Assembly: GCF_003233845.1 (NCBI RefSeq)
Contig: NZ_QKRB01000055.1
Coordinates: forward strand, 124,001 to 188,000
Source: Paenibacillus sambharensis
Lineage (GTDB): Bacteria; Bacillota; Bacilli; Paenibacillales; Paenibacillaceae
Reading direction: 5' to 3'
Length of the DNA: 64,000 bases
Shown here one piece after another: positions 15,687 through 24,539 of the stretch. The notes under the pieces were generated by a model. It was not told the DNA's origin and did not search any database. It worked only from the letters and a program-made list of their open reading frames with translations. Position 1 is the stretch's first letter. Each line of letters begins with the position of its first letter. A program made the translations under genes and the position numbers.

Positions 15687-17017
15687 TACAGCAGATCAGC
15701 CGCGAGCTGCGCGAGCTTGGACCGCTCACCCTTTTCCAGCATCATATGACCGCTCAGACTCTCGTTCTTGAACCGTTCCACGATATACGTCAACCCGTTG
15801 CTTACGGTGTCCAGATAGGGATGATCAATCTGCTGCGGATCTCCCATCAGAATGATTTTACTGCCTTCACCCACACGGGAAACAATGGTCTTCACCTCAT
15901 GTTTCGAGAGATTTTGCGCCTCGTCAATGATGATAAACTGCCCTGGGATTGACCGGCCCCTGATATAGGTGAGCGCCTCCACCTGGATGCTGCCGAGTCC
16001 CATCAAGATCTTGTCGATGTCGCCGGATTTCTTGGTATCGAACAGGAACTCCAGGTTGTCATAGATGGGCTGCATCCAGGGACGAAGCTTCTCTTCTTTC
16101 TCACCTGGCAGATAACCGATATCCTTGCCCATGGGCACCACCGGTCTCGCAATCAGGAGCTTCTTGTATTTATGTTCATCCTCGACCTTGGACAATCCCG
16201 CCGCAAGTGCTAGCAGTGTCTTGCCTGTTCCGGCTTTGCCCGATAAGGTGACGAGGGGGATATCATCGTTTAGAAGCAGTTCTAACGCCATTCGCTGCTG
16301 GGCATTGCGGGCAGTTATGCCCCACACGGCTTCGTTGCTCAGGAAGAGCGGCTCAAGCCGGGCTCCATCGCTGCTTACCTTAAGCAGCGCAGATTTGGAT
16401 GTGCCCATTTCATCCTTCAGAATCACGAACTCATTCGGATACAGCTTGGAAGCACCAGGTACCGATTTGATACTTAGGAAACGGTAGGTGTAGAACTCGT
16501 CAATGATCGAAGGATGCACATGAATATTAATGTAGCCCGAGTACAGATCGGACGGCTCTACCGTACGGTCAGACAGGTAATCCTGCGCCTTCAGGCCGAA
16601 GACATCCGCCTTTACCCTGACAAGCACATCCTTGCTGACCAGCACAACCTGCTTCGCTGCCTCCTTCTCTATCTCTTCCAGATGATAGTTCAGAGCCACA
16701 GCCAGTATCCGGTTATCGTTAGACATTTCGCCGAACATTTCCTGCACTCGCAGGAAGCTGCGGTGGTTCAGCTCGACCTTCAGCACCCCCCCGCCTTCCA
16801 GCTCTATACCTTCATGAAGATGCCCGAGATCCCGGAGTCCGTCCAGCAGGCGGGATATCTGGCGCGCGTTGCGGCCCAGCTCATCTGCCAGACGCTTCTT
16901 CGAATCGATTTCCTCCAACACCACGGCGGGAATAATAACTTCATTGTCCTCGAAGGCGAATATGGCCTGCGGATCATGAAGCAGCACGTTGGTATCCAGC
17001 ACGAATATTTTTTTCAT
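15686..17017 (-). CDS. ylaK: PIN-domain PhoH-family ATPase (YlaK)
   Basis: 443 residues: N-terminal PIN ribonuclease domain (FVLDTNVLLHD, with further acidic residues such as EEIDSKK and DNRI), then a PhoH P-loop ATPase domain with Walker A GKAGTGKT (Lys266) and Walker B FIIIDEAQ. PIN-PhoH proteins are thought to couple RNA unwinding to RNA cleavage. ATG at 17017 with GGGAGG eight bases upstream; a longer frame to 17062 has no ribosome site. Divergent from the lipoprotein gene ylaJ, as ylaJ-ylaK are neighbours in B. subtilis. A second PhoH without a PIN domain lies at 47054-48022. Confidence 0.93.
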   Translation of the reverse strand: MKKIFVLDTNVLLHDPQAIFAFEDNEVIIPAVVLEEIDSKKRLADELGRNARQISRLLDGLRDLGHLHEGIELEGGGVLKVELNHRSFLRVQEMFGEMSNDNRILAVALNYHLEEIEKEAAKQVVLVSKDVLVRVKADVFGLKAQDYLSDRTVEPSDLYSGYINIHVHPSIIDEFYTYRFLSIKSVPGASKLYPNEFVILKDEMGTSKSALLKVSSDGARLEPLFLSNEAVWGITARNAQQRMALELLLNDDIPLVTLSGKAGTGKTLLALAAGLSKVEDEHKYKKLLIARPVVPMGKDIGYLPGEKEEKLRPWMQPIYDNLEFLFDTKKSGDIDKILMGLGSIQVEALTYIRGRSIPGQFIIIDEAQNLSKHEVKTIVSRVGEGSKIILMGDPQQIDHPYLDTVSNGLTYIVERFKNESLSGHMMLEKGERSKLAQLAADLL

Positions 17018-17130
17018 TGTGAAACCTCCCGGCGTCGGATATTCGGATTTAATGGTATACATAGCTGCAGTCCATTACGGGCAAGCTAGGGGCGATGCTC
17101 GATACGTGATAGGAAAGGTTGGTGGCGCAT

Positions 17131-17664
17131 GTGGTACTGAAATGGCTGGCTCTAGTACTGATAATCTGCCTGACGGCAGGCTGCGGTACAGCCGCACGCA
17201 ATGAAACATCACCCTCCCCACAACAAGATCCGAACCTCACAGTCCAGCAGCGCGGCACGCAGGCTGACATTCGTGATGATGCCGAACTTACTGCACGGCA
17301 TCTGGAACAGCTCGCCATGAGCATTCCCGGCGTGCTCAGCGCCCGCTGTGTTGTGATTGGCGGCACGGCTGTAGTTGGCATTGATGTGGAAGAAAATCTT
17401 GAACGTGCCAGGGTCGGAACATTGAAATATACCGTGGCAGAAGCTTTCCGTAAGGATCCTCTCGGTGCGGAAGCATTTGTGACGGCAGATATGGACCTGG
17501 CGGCACGTATTCGGGAAATACGGGAAGATCTTGACCGCGGACGTCCCGTTGCCGGCTTCGCTGAAGAGATGGCCGACATCATCGGACGGATTGTTCCGCA
17601 GCTTCCAAGGGATACGACGGCAATCGATGCACCTGAGGCACAAACCAGCGGCACCAGCAGATAA
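17131..17664 (+). CDS. ylaJ: YhcN/YlaJ family sporulation lipoprotein
   Basis: Predicted lipoprotein with a lipobox LTAGC about 18 residues after the start, followed by a Ser/Pro/Gln-rich linker and a YhcN/YlaJ domain (HLEQLAMSIPGVLSARCVVIGGTAVVGIDVEEN, seen in parts). YhcN relatives are found in spore membranes. About 177 residues from GTG 17131, which has GGTGG five to six bases upstream; TTG 17119 and GTG 17122 are alternatives. It ends at a strong terminator. Confidence 0.85.
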   Translation: MVLKWLALVLIICLTAGCGTAARNETSPSPQQDPNLTVQQRGTQADIRDDAELTARHLEQLAMSIPGVLSARCVVIGGTAVVGIDVEENLERARVGTLKYTVAEAFRKDPLGAEAFVTADMDLAARIREIREDLDRGRPVAGFAEEMADIIGRIVPQLPRDTTAIDAPEAQTSGTSR

Positions 17665-17687
17665 GCCACAATTAACGTCTAAAGATG

Positions 17688-17726
17688 ACAAAAAGCCTAG
17701 TGATTAACCATCACTAGGCTTTCTTC
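17688..17726. terminator. Bidirectional terminator between ylaJ and the FMN-fold gene
   Basis: Perfect 12-bp stem AAAGCCTAGTGA (17692-17703) / TCACTAGGCTTT (17711-17722) with A-run before and T-rich run after. The TAG stop of the minus-strand gene (17714-17716) is inside the stem. Confidence 0.9.
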
Positions 17727-18166
17727 ATGGCCGCGAACACCTGTCCATCCAGTTTGTCCGCTGCACGCTTGTCGTATGTTTTCTCATATTCAGGGGCCAC
17801 GGACAGTCTCGCTCCATAGAACATCGCATCCCTTACATCGCTAATCTCGATGTCGAAGCATACGAGCTTAAAGGGAACTTCATCGAGCGCTTCCGTGACA
17901 AGGTTCGTCAATCCATATACAGCATATACCGACCCCGCTGCGAACACCGTTACGCTGGCCTCCGGCTTCGCGGACAAGTTGGCGACGAGCCGGGATCTGC
18001 CATCTACAGCAAATCTCAGCCGGTTCGGGTTAACGGCATATACCCATGAAATGGCATTTGATGTCGGTTTGCCGCTCTCAGCATCAGTGGTGTGCAGAAG
18101 AACGAACGATTCAGTCTGAAGTGCTGTGTGGAGTGCTTCAGGCAGTGCAGTTAATGGTTCGGTCAC
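17714..18166 (-). CDS. Pyridoxamine 5'-phosphate oxidase-like FMN-binding fold protein
   Basis: 150-residue protein with the split-barrel pattern of the PNPOx family: strands around SFVLLHTTDAESGKPTSNAISWVYA, NRLRFAVDGRSRLVANL and ASVTVFAAGSVYAVYG. The substrate is unknown; classic PNPOx substrate residues are not evident, so it is probably a general flavin or heme binder. The GTG at 18166 is chosen because AAGGAGG is eight bases from it and only two from the ATG at 18172. Last codons lie in the shared terminator. Confidence 0.75.
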   Translation of the reverse strand: MTEPLTALPEALHTALQTESFVLLHTTDAESGKPTSNAISWVYAVNPNRLRFAVDGRSRLVANLSAKPEASVTVFAAGSVYAVYGLTNLVTEALDEVPFKLVCFDIEISDVRDAMFYGARLSVAPEYEKTYDKRAADKLDGQVFAAMKKA

Positions 18167-18241
18167 CCGCATGACCTCCTTGGAAGTAGATCAGCTGTAT
18201 TTCTCTCCCATTATAGCATAGGGCCTGAAGATGTTCCACCA

Positions 18242-19303
18242 TTACTCGGCAAGCTTGGCCTGCAGCGCAGCCTTCGCTTCGGCGAGTTTTTCCTCATTGA
18301 GATAAACGTACGGGCTTCGCCAAGAGCCTTCGATCGGAATGAATGTGATATCCTCTTTGCTGATGCCAAAGTAAGTGTACATCATGTTCTCGATCTCCTT
18401 AGCCGGCATATCCATCTTCATGTTCTTGCCTACACGGTCGATGACAGCCCCCATCTTCGCGGCGCCGCCGAGCGATTTCATCTTGTCTGTTACCGCTCCA
18501 AGCACAACCGCCTGCCGTTTGTTTCGTTCAAAATCGCTTGATGCCTTCGTTCCGTTGTTCGATTTGCGGTAACGGACAAAGTCTAGGGCCTGCTTGCCGT
18601 TAAGCGTTTGAAGGCCTTTAGTCAGATTAATATCTGTGCCGTCGACGCTATCCTTATAACGCATGTCCATATCGACATCCACTTCAACCCCGCCCAAAGC
18701 GTCTACAACAGCGGAGAAACCATCAAAATTGATAACTGCCGTGTATTGAATTGGAATGTCAAAAAATTCACCGAACATCTTCTTCACACCATCGCGTGCA
18801 GCTGCTTCCTTAGCTTCCTTGGCGCTCTGCTCCGAGTTCATATAGAAGCCCGCATAATAATGATTCGCCTTCTGCGTCTTATAGCCGGGCAGCTCAACGC
18901 GCGTATCCCGAGGAATGGACACCACGACAGCTGATTTGGTCTTCGGGTTTAAAGCCGCGACCATAATAACATCCGTATTCATTGTTCCAAGCTTTGGACG
19001 GTGGTCTAACCCCAGCAGGAGCAGTGCGGTCGGCTTGACCTTTACCGAATCTTCAGGAGCGACAACGGTCTCTACACCATTATTGTTATCCGTACTAATA
19101 TCCTGCAGTGCGCCCTTGGTCTCCCACCATAAATAACCTATGAAGGCAGCCGCCAGCAGTAAAATAACAAAAAATGAAATAAAAAAGAAGCGGCCCCAGC
19201 GGAAGCCGCCCTTCGACTTCGTATTTGACTTCTTGCCTGTTTTCGGTTTGGACTGCGTTTTCCGGGCTGCTGCCCGGGGAGGAAGCTGGCTTCCTGGATT
19301 CAT
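18242..19303 (-). CDS. LytR-CpsA-Psr (LCP) family glycopolymer ligase
   Basis: Membrane-anchored enzyme of the family that attaches teichoic acids or other glycopolymers to peptidoglycan. 353 residues: a very basic cytoplasmic N-terminus (Lys/Arg/Ser-rich), one membrane helix (about 40-60), then the LCP domain with LLLGLDHRPKLGTMNTDVIM, SIPRDTRVELPG and DFVRYRKSNNG, carrying the conserved arginines and aspartates. The ATG at 19303 has AAGGTG six bases upstream; an ATG at 19318 would overlap the upstream stop by ATGA and is possible. Confidence 0.92.
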   Translation of the reverse strand: MNPGSQLPPRAAARKTQSKPKTGKKSNTKSKGGFRWGRFFFISFFVILLLAAAFIGYLWWETKGALQDISTDNNNGVETVVAPEDSVKVKPTALLLLGLDHRPKLGTMNTDVIMVAALNPKTKSAVVVSIPRDTRVELPGYKTQKANHYYAGFYMNSEQSAKEAKEAAARDGVKKMFGEFFDIPIQYTAVINFDGFSAVVDALGGVEVDVDMDMRYKDSVDGTDINLTKGLQTLNGKQALDFVRYRKSNNGTKASSDFERNKRQAVVLGAVTDKMKSLGGAAKMGAVIDRVGKNMKMDMPAKEIENMMYTYFGISKEDITFIPIEGSWRSPYVYLNEEKLAEAKAALQAKLAE

Positions 19304-19314
19304 CTTAAACACCT

Positions 19315-19593
19315 TCATTGTTCATTATATTTCGGGTTGGAGACGATATCCGCCAGCAGCTGCTCCGCAGCTTCCCGCGGGATCAGCCTTGTCTGCGAGC
19401 CACCGTCCGTTTCATAGATGACATGAATCATCGCGTCATCCGTCTGTGCAACACCGACTTTTACAATATGATGATCTTCGTTCAAAATCTGCAGAAAAAA
19501 ATCACGGGTATCGGAAGCGGCCCGGTCATCGGGCCTTGCTTCCGATACAATATGCATTTGCAGCCAGTTAAATAATGCATCTTCCAGACGCAC
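19315..19593 (-). CDS. Conserved-looking hypothetical protein, 92 residues
   Basis: Small acidic cytoplasmic protein with predicted mixed alpha/beta content (AIHVIY-type strand after a helical N-terminus), no cysteines and no membrane helix. I do not recognise the family. GTG start at 19593 with GAGGAGG eight bases upstream is clear. It sits between ylaH and the LCP gene, where B. subtilis carries the unrelated ylaI, and overlaps or abuts the LCP start, so it is in an operon with both. Confidence 0.7.
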   Translation of the reverse strand: MRLEDALFNWLQMHIVSEARPDDRAASDTRDFFLQILNEDHHIVKVGVAQTDDAMIHVIYETDGGSQTRLIPREAAEQLLADIVSNPKYNEQ

Positions 19594-19605
19594 AGGTATG
19601 CCTCC

Positions 19606-19935
19606 TCAAGCCTGATCGGTCTTAATCGGCTTATCCGCCTGCAGGGCATCCTGACCCGTGCCCGAGCTTCTGTCCTTCCACTTGTCATACAGCTGACGGC
19701 CCCGGTGAATCAGCATCATCAGCACGGCCACGCCCATGCACTGAATGATCGGCAGCTTGTCAACCTGCATGATAAGCAGCACTCCGCTGCCGAAGGCCAT
19801 CAGGATGTAGACAAGAATCTCCTTCAGGATCGGCAGCTTCTGCTGAGCACGGAATACTTTGTTGAAGATGTAGATGGTAAAGCCAAGTATAAGCAAATAC
19901 GATATAAGCTTGTGGTCGCTAAACCATTGCTGCAT
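19606..19935 (-). CDS. ylaH: YlaH-like family membrane protein
   Basis: 109 residues with three hydrophobic helices (about 10-25, 38-55 and 60-75) and a charged hydrophilic tail. The pattern and the position immediately downstream of typA match B. subtilis YlaH; function unknown. It ends 12 bases before the next gene. Confidence 0.82.
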   Translation of the reverse strand: MQQWFSDHKLISYLLILGFTIYIFNKVFRAQQKLPILKEILVYILMAFGSGVLLIMQVDKLPIIQCMGVAVLMMLIHRGRQLYDKWKDRSSGTGQDALQADKPIKTDQA

Positions 19936-19956
19936 GGTTCACACGCCTCCCCGCTC

Positions 19957-21798
19957 TTATACGCCCGACTGCGCCGCTTTACGGTGCTTCTCAGCACGAT
20001 CGCGCTCGCTCTTGTTCAAGACCTTCTTGCGCAGCCGGATCGATTTAGGTGTAATTTCACAATATTCATCATCATTCAGGTACTCAAGCGCCTGCTCAAG
20101 CGAGAAGATAATCGGCGTCTTCATCTTGACCGTATCTTCCTTCGTCGCCGAACGGACGTTGGTCAGCTGCTTCTCTTTACAGATATTGACGATGATATCG
20201 TTGTCCCGGTTGTGTTCGCCGACAATCATGCCCTCATAAACTTCGGTGCCCGGCTCCAGGAACAGCTGTCCGCGGTCTTCAACGGAGAGCATGCCGTAGA
20301 AAGTGGAGGTTCCATTCTCGCTGGCAATCAGAACGCCCTGATGACGGCCGCCTACGCCCGTTCCAGCCAGAGGGCCGTAATGCTCGAAGGCATTGTTCAT
20401 GATACCGTAGCCGCGGGTCAGTGTCAGGAACTGGGTGCGGTATCCGATAAGCCCGCGTGCCGGAATAATAAACTCCAGGCGAACCTGGCCCGTACCGTTG
20501 TTAATCATATTGACCATCTCAGCCTTGCGTGTGCCCAGGCTCTCCATAACAGCGCCCATGCTCTCTTCAGGCACGTCAATCAGCAGACGCTCGTAAGGCT
20601 CAACCTTCACGCCGTCCTGTTCCTTAATAATAACCTCAGGCTTCGAAACCTGCAGCTCATAGCCTTCACGGCGCATGTTCTCAATCAGAATGCCCAGGTG
20701 AAGCTCGCCGCGTCCAGATACGATGAATGCGTCCGGGCTCTCGGTCTCATCCACACGAAGTGCTACGTCCGTCTCGAGCTCCTTCATCAGACGCTCGCGC
20801 AGCTTGCGGGAGGTTACCCACTTGCCTTCCCGGCCCGCGAACGGACTATTGTTCACAAGGAAGGTCATCTGCAGTGTAGGCTCGTCAATTTTCAGCACAG
20901 GAAGCGCTTCAGGATTGGCTGGATCGGCAATGGTCTCGCCGATATTAATATCCTTAATGCCGGCAATGGCCACGATATCGCCTGCACCCGCTTCAGCTAC
21001 CTCTACACGCTTCAAGCCCTGGAAGCCGAACAGCTTCTCGATGCGCGCCTGCTTGTGTCCCCCCTCACGGTTAATAACAGTTACCGACTGGCCCTGCTTG
21101 ATGATACCGCGGTTAATACGGCCGATCGCAATACGACCCAAGTATTCGTTGTAGTCCATCAGCGTAACAAGGAATTGCATCGGCTCATCTGTCTTCTCTG
21201 TTGGATGCGGAATATGGCCGACAATTGTTTCGTAGAGCGCCTGCATGTTCTCATCCTGCTTCTCCGCGTCCATGCTTGAAGTGCCCATCAGAGCGGATGC
21301 GTAGACAACCGGGAAGTCCAGCTGTTCGTCGTTGGCACCTAATTCGATGAACAGGTCAAGCACTTCATCTACCACTTCCGCAGGACGTGCGTTCGGACGG
21401 TCGATCTTGTTCACAACGACGATTGGAGTCAGGTTATGCTCCAGCGCCTTGCGCAGTACGAATTTGGTCTGCGGCATGCAGCCTTCAAAGGCATCGACAA
21501 CCAGCAGAACGCCGTCTACCATCTTCATGATCCGTTCCACTTCGCCGCCAAAGTCGGCATGGCCCGGAGTGTCCACAATATTAATCAGGTAATCCTTATA
21601 CGTGATCGCGGTATTCTTCGCAAGAATGGTAATGCCGCGCTCGCGCTCCAGATCATTGGAGTCCATAGCCCGCTCCTGAACAACCTCATGGTCACGGAAT
21701 GTGCCGGACTGCTGGAGCAGCTTGTCGACGAGCGTAGTTTTACCATGGTCAACGTGCGCGATAATCGCGATATTACGGATATTTTCTCTGGCTTGCAT
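19957..21798 (-). CDS. typA: Translational GTPase TypA (BipA)
   Basis: Ribosome-associated GTPase of the EF-G superfamily involved in ribosome assembly and stress adaptation. 613 residues, usual length. G1 motif HVDHGKTT (15-22), switch region RERGITI, G3 DTPGHADF, G4 NKIDRP, followed by EF-G-like domains II, III and V and the TypA-specific C-terminus. ATG at 21798 with AAGGGA nine bases upstream. First gene of the typA-ylaH-hypothetical-LCP run. Confidence 0.97.
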   Translation of the reverse strand: MQARENIRNIAIIAHVDHGKTTLVDKLLQQSGTFRDHEVVQERAMDSNDLERERGITILAKNTAITYKDYLINIVDTPGHADFGGEVERIMKMVDGVLLVVDAFEGCMPQTKFVLRKALEHNLTPIVVVNKIDRPNARPAEVVDEVLDLFIELGANDEQLDFPVVYASALMGTSSMDAEKQDENMQALYETIVGHIPHPTEKTDEPMQFLVTLMDYNEYLGRIAIGRINRGIIKQGQSVTVINREGGHKQARIEKLFGFQGLKRVEVAEAGAGDIVAIAGIKDINIGETIADPANPEALPVLKIDEPTLQMTFLVNNSPFAGREGKWVTSRKLRERLMKELETDVALRVDETESPDAFIVSGRGELHLGILIENMRREGYELQVSKPEVIIKEQDGVKVEPYERLLIDVPEESMGAVMESLGTRKAEMVNMINNGTGQVRLEFIIPARGLIGYRTQFLTLTRGYGIMNNAFEHYGPLAGTGVGGRHQGVLIASENGTSTFYGMLSVEDRGQLFLEPGTEVYEGMIVGEHNRDNDIIVNICKEKQLTNVRSATKEDTVKMKTPIIFSLEQALEYLNDDEYCEITPKSIRLRKKVLNKSERDRAEKHRKAAQSGV

Positions 21799-21902
21799 TT
21801 CAAAAATCCCTTCTACAATTGGTATGGTTTTCTCTCTTGTGTTCCCTCTTGGACGGACTTCTAGTCCCCAAGTCTTTCTTCTTGTACTGCAAGCTCATCT
21901 GA

Positions 21903-22385
21903 TTACCAGCGTATCCGCCGTCCGAAGGCCATCCAGGCTCCCAGCACGATAAGCACCACGGCTATCAGATAAATCCCAAAGCCCCACAGCAGCATCATCG
22001 CAAACAGCAGCAGCGCCGACCCGCCAAGTGCAACAGCGGAAACAAACGCGGTCCGCGATTTGGAGGAGTCGAACAGATAAAATTCATACAGCCCGACAGC
22101 GGCACCCAGCAGAAACAGCGGCCACAGATACCGCATATACGTCCAGCCGAAGAGGTTGCAAAACAGAAACAGCAGTGAATAAACCGACAGCATGCCCGCT
22201 GGTATAAGCAGCACGGCCGGCAGCATCCGTCCGAAATATAGCACATGCAGCAGAATGCCCGGTATCAGAAGAAACAGCGGCCAAAACACGCTGCCAATGA
22301 AACTGAAAACACCGAGCTTTCCAAGCAGAATAACGACGCCGGCAGCCAGAATAAGGATGCCGACGGAATATTGGTTTTTGGACAT
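21903..22385 (-). CDS. LiaF/LiaI-type transmembrane protein
   Basis: 160 residues, five hydrophobic helices separated by short polar turns. The first part (VGILILAAGVVILLGKLGVF followed by a second helix) has the look of the LiaF transmembrane region found in cell-envelope stress proteins; the cytoplasmic or extracytoplasmic domain of LiaF is absent. Start ATG at 22385 after GGGGG; an in-frame extension to 22406 is less likely. Alone between typA and a TerC gene, same strand. Role unknown. Confidence 0.65.
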   Translation of the reverse strand: MSKNQYSVGILILAAGVVILLGKLGVFSFIGSVFWPLFLLIPGILLHVLYFGRMLPAVLLIPAGMLSVYSLLFLFCNLFGWTYMRYLWPLFLLGAAVGLYEFYLFDSSKSRTAFVSAVALGGSALLLFAMMLLWGFGIYLIAVVLIVLGAWMAFGRRIRW

Positions 22386-22548
22386 CTGTTTCCCCCGTTC
22401 TTGCACCGTCAGCGAAAATAGTGACGAAAGACGACATGTTTTTCTACTCTAGTGTAATGGAACTGCAGGTAAAAAACCAGTCAAAAAACATGCGGGTATG
22501 AAAAACATTGCAAACTATTATTATAGCATAAAAAAAGGCGCCCGGCAG

Positions 22549-23205
22549 TTAAGCCCGGCGGCAGAGCAGGTACAGCACAATAACAAGCGGAACCGAGAGC
22601 AGCGGAATGGCCTCAGCAGCTGTGCGGGAGCCATGAAATAGCACATCCTGCAGCCCCCGGTCATGCACCAGCATCTTGCCGCCGGCGAATCCGAGCAGCC
22701 CGGCTCCCAGGTAGATCAGCTGAGGCATCCTGGCGAGCATGCTGCCAATCAGCTGACTGCCCCAAATGATCAGCGGTATACTGAGGACGATGCCTAGCAT
22801 GATTAAGACAGGATCGCCTTCAGCGACAGCCGCAATAGCCAGCACATTGTCGAGACTCATAACGAAGTCCGCGGCCACTATTGTCCAGACGGCCATGACC
22901 AGCGTGTCCGACTTGCGGACCGCATGACCGCCTTCTCCGGAGCCGGAATCCAGCAACAGCTTGACGGCGATCATGAACAGCAGCACCGCTCCTGCCGCCT
23001 GGAGATACGGCACCTGCAGCAGCGTCACCGCCACCAGCGTCAGTACGCATCTCAAGCCGACTGCCGCTGCCGCTCCCCACCAGATGGCCCGCTGGCGCTG
23101 CCTTGGCGGCAGATGCTGGCTTGCCATGGCAATGACAACGGCATTATCACCGCTCAGCAAAATATTGATTAGCATAATCTGTACGAAAATAAGCAGACTG
23201 TCCAA
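22549..23205 (-). CDS. TerC/YjbE family integral membrane protein
   Basis: 218 residues with about seven membrane helices and the two TerC signature motifs: NILLSGDNAVVIA (first helix) and FVMSLDNVLAIA (mid-protein), whose Asp/Asn residues are thought to bind a metal. Family members in Bacillales export manganese and help load exoenzymes. Length and motif spacing suit the YjbE subgroup. TTG start at 23205 with GAGGGGG nine bases upstream. No yybP-ykoY manganese riboswitch is recognisable in the 112-base gap upstream. Confidence 0.88.
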   Translation of the reverse strand: MDSLLIFVQIMLINILLSGDNAVVIAMASQHLPPRQRQRAIWWGAAAAVGLRCVLTLVAVTLLQVPYLQAAGAVLLFMIAVKLLLDSGSGEGGHAVRKSDTLVMAVWTIVAADFVMSLDNVLAIAAVAEGDPVLIMLGIVLSIPLIIWGSQLIGSMLARMPQLIYLGAGLLGFAGGKMLVHDRGLQDVLFHGSRTAAEAIPLLSVPLVIVLYLLCRRA

Positions 23206-23317
23206 GGATTTCGCCCCCTCGCTACATCAATGTATGACAGGGAGGGCTTGGATATGCTTGGACAGCTGACAAGCTTGCAGCCGCAGGCTGGAGGCGTACA
23301 AAACGCAAGGGCTCTGG

Positions 23318-24538
23318 TTAGAACCAGTCCCTGCTCTCTGCTGCCTGCTTGGCACTGGTGCCGCCCGGCTCAATGACAAGAACTTCGGTCCCTTGTACCG
23401 CTTGCTCGATCATCTGCTGAAGCTGGGGCACATAGGATTCCACGGTCTGAACTACCCTCAAATTAGGGTTGGTGCTTGGGGACTTGGGCACAAACAGCGT
23501 ACAGCAGTCCTTAAATGGCAGTATTGACGTTTCATACGTGCCGATCCGTTCGGCGATTTGGATAATCTCCTGTTTATCCATCATGACCAGCGGACGCAGC
23601 AGCGGAAGCTCAAGCGCTCTGCCAATCACATTCATGCTGCCAAGTGTCTGACTCGCGACCTGACCAAGCGAGTCACCCGTTACAACAGCGAGTGCACCGC
23701 TTGCTTCTGCCAGCTGCTGAACGATTCTAAGCATGGCCCGGCGCATCAGTGTAATGATCAGATGATCCTGCTTCGCCTGGGTGAACGAGGTCTGGATATC
23801 CGTGAAGGATACAAGATGCAGCTTCAGCGGCCGTCCGGCATAAGTGGCAAGGCGCCCTGCCAGATCGATAACCTTGTCTTTCGCCTGCTCACTAGTAAAC
23901 GGAAAGCTGTGATAGTGGACAAGCTCTAGCTCCAGCCCCTTCCGCATGGCCATATAGCCGGCTACCGGGCTGTCGATTCCGCCAGAGAGCAGCAGCATCG
24001 CTTTGCCATTGGTCCCATAAGGGAACCCGCCAGCAGCCGCTGTAACCTCTGTAAAGATGTACGTGGCATGTTCGTTAATCTCCACCCGAAGCTCCAGATC
24101 CGGCCGATGCACATCCACACTAAGCTTCGGTGTAGCTCTCAGCACATGGCCGCCGACCATTCGATTCATCTCCTGGGAATCGTAAGGAAATTTCTTGTAT
24201 ACGCGGCGCACCGAAACCTTGAACGTACGTTCCCGGTCCGGGTAACTGCGCATAACCTCCAGCGCGCCTGCCAGAATGGCTTCGGGTTCAGACGGAACGC
24301 TCTTGACCCGACTGAAGGATACGATGCCGAATACGGTTTGCAGCCGCTCAGCGACCGGCTCGTAGGTTGTCCCGTTAAGTGAAATATAGATTCTTCCATA
24401 TGCCTTCGTGAAGGTCAGGTCCGGGAAAATAGACAGTGAGCTTCGCACCTGCCGCATCATCTGCTGCTCGAAGCGTCCCCTGTTCCTGCCCTTCACTGTC
24501 AATTCGCCGAAGCGAAGCAGTACCGTGTCAAAAACCAT
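23318..24538 (-). CDS. thiI: tRNA 4-thiouridine synthase / sulfurtransferase ThiI
   Basis: Activates U8 of tRNA with ATP and transfers sulfur to make 4-thiouridine. 406 residues: N-terminal ferredoxin-like and THUMP domains, then the PP-loop ATP pyrophosphatase domain with SGGIDS (185-190). The C-terminal rhodanese domain of the E. coli type is absent, as in Bacillus. ATG at 24538, just after the cysteine desulfurase gene, which supplies the sulfur. Confidence 0.96.
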   Translation of the reverse strand: MVFDTVLLRFGELTVKGRNRGRFEQQMMRQVRSSLSIFPDLTFTKAYGRIYISLNGTTYEPVAERLQTVFGIVSFSRVKSVPSEPEAILAGALEVMRSYPDRERTFKVSVRRVYKKFPYDSQEMNRMVGGHVLRATPKLSVDVHRPDLELRVEINEHATYIFTEVTAAAGGFPYGTNGKAMLLLSGGIDSPVAGYMAMRKGLELELVHYHSFPFTSEQAKDKVIDLAGRLATYAGRPLKLHLVSFTDIQTSFTQAKQDHLIITLMRRAMLRIVQQLAEASGALAVVTGDSLGQVASQTLGSMNVIGRALELPLLRPLVMMDKQEIIQIAERIGTYETSILPFKDCCTLFVPKSPSTNPNLRVVQTVESYVPQLQQMIEQAVQGTEVLVIEPGGTSAKQAAESRDWF

Positions 24539-24539
24539 T

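Noticed and set aside
19705-21279. 524-codon plus-strand frame opposite typA
   Set aside because: Antisense to a certain gene, Leu/Arg/His-rich as expected from reading typA backwards, and no start signal.
22530-22560. Terminator after the TerC-family gene
   Set aside because: A T-run is present, but the two GC blocks (GCCGGGC twice) are direct, not inverted, repeats, so no stem forms.
23206-23317. Manganese (yybP-ykoY) riboswitch before the TerC-family gene
   Set aside because: The paired conserved loops of this riboswitch are not present in the short gap.
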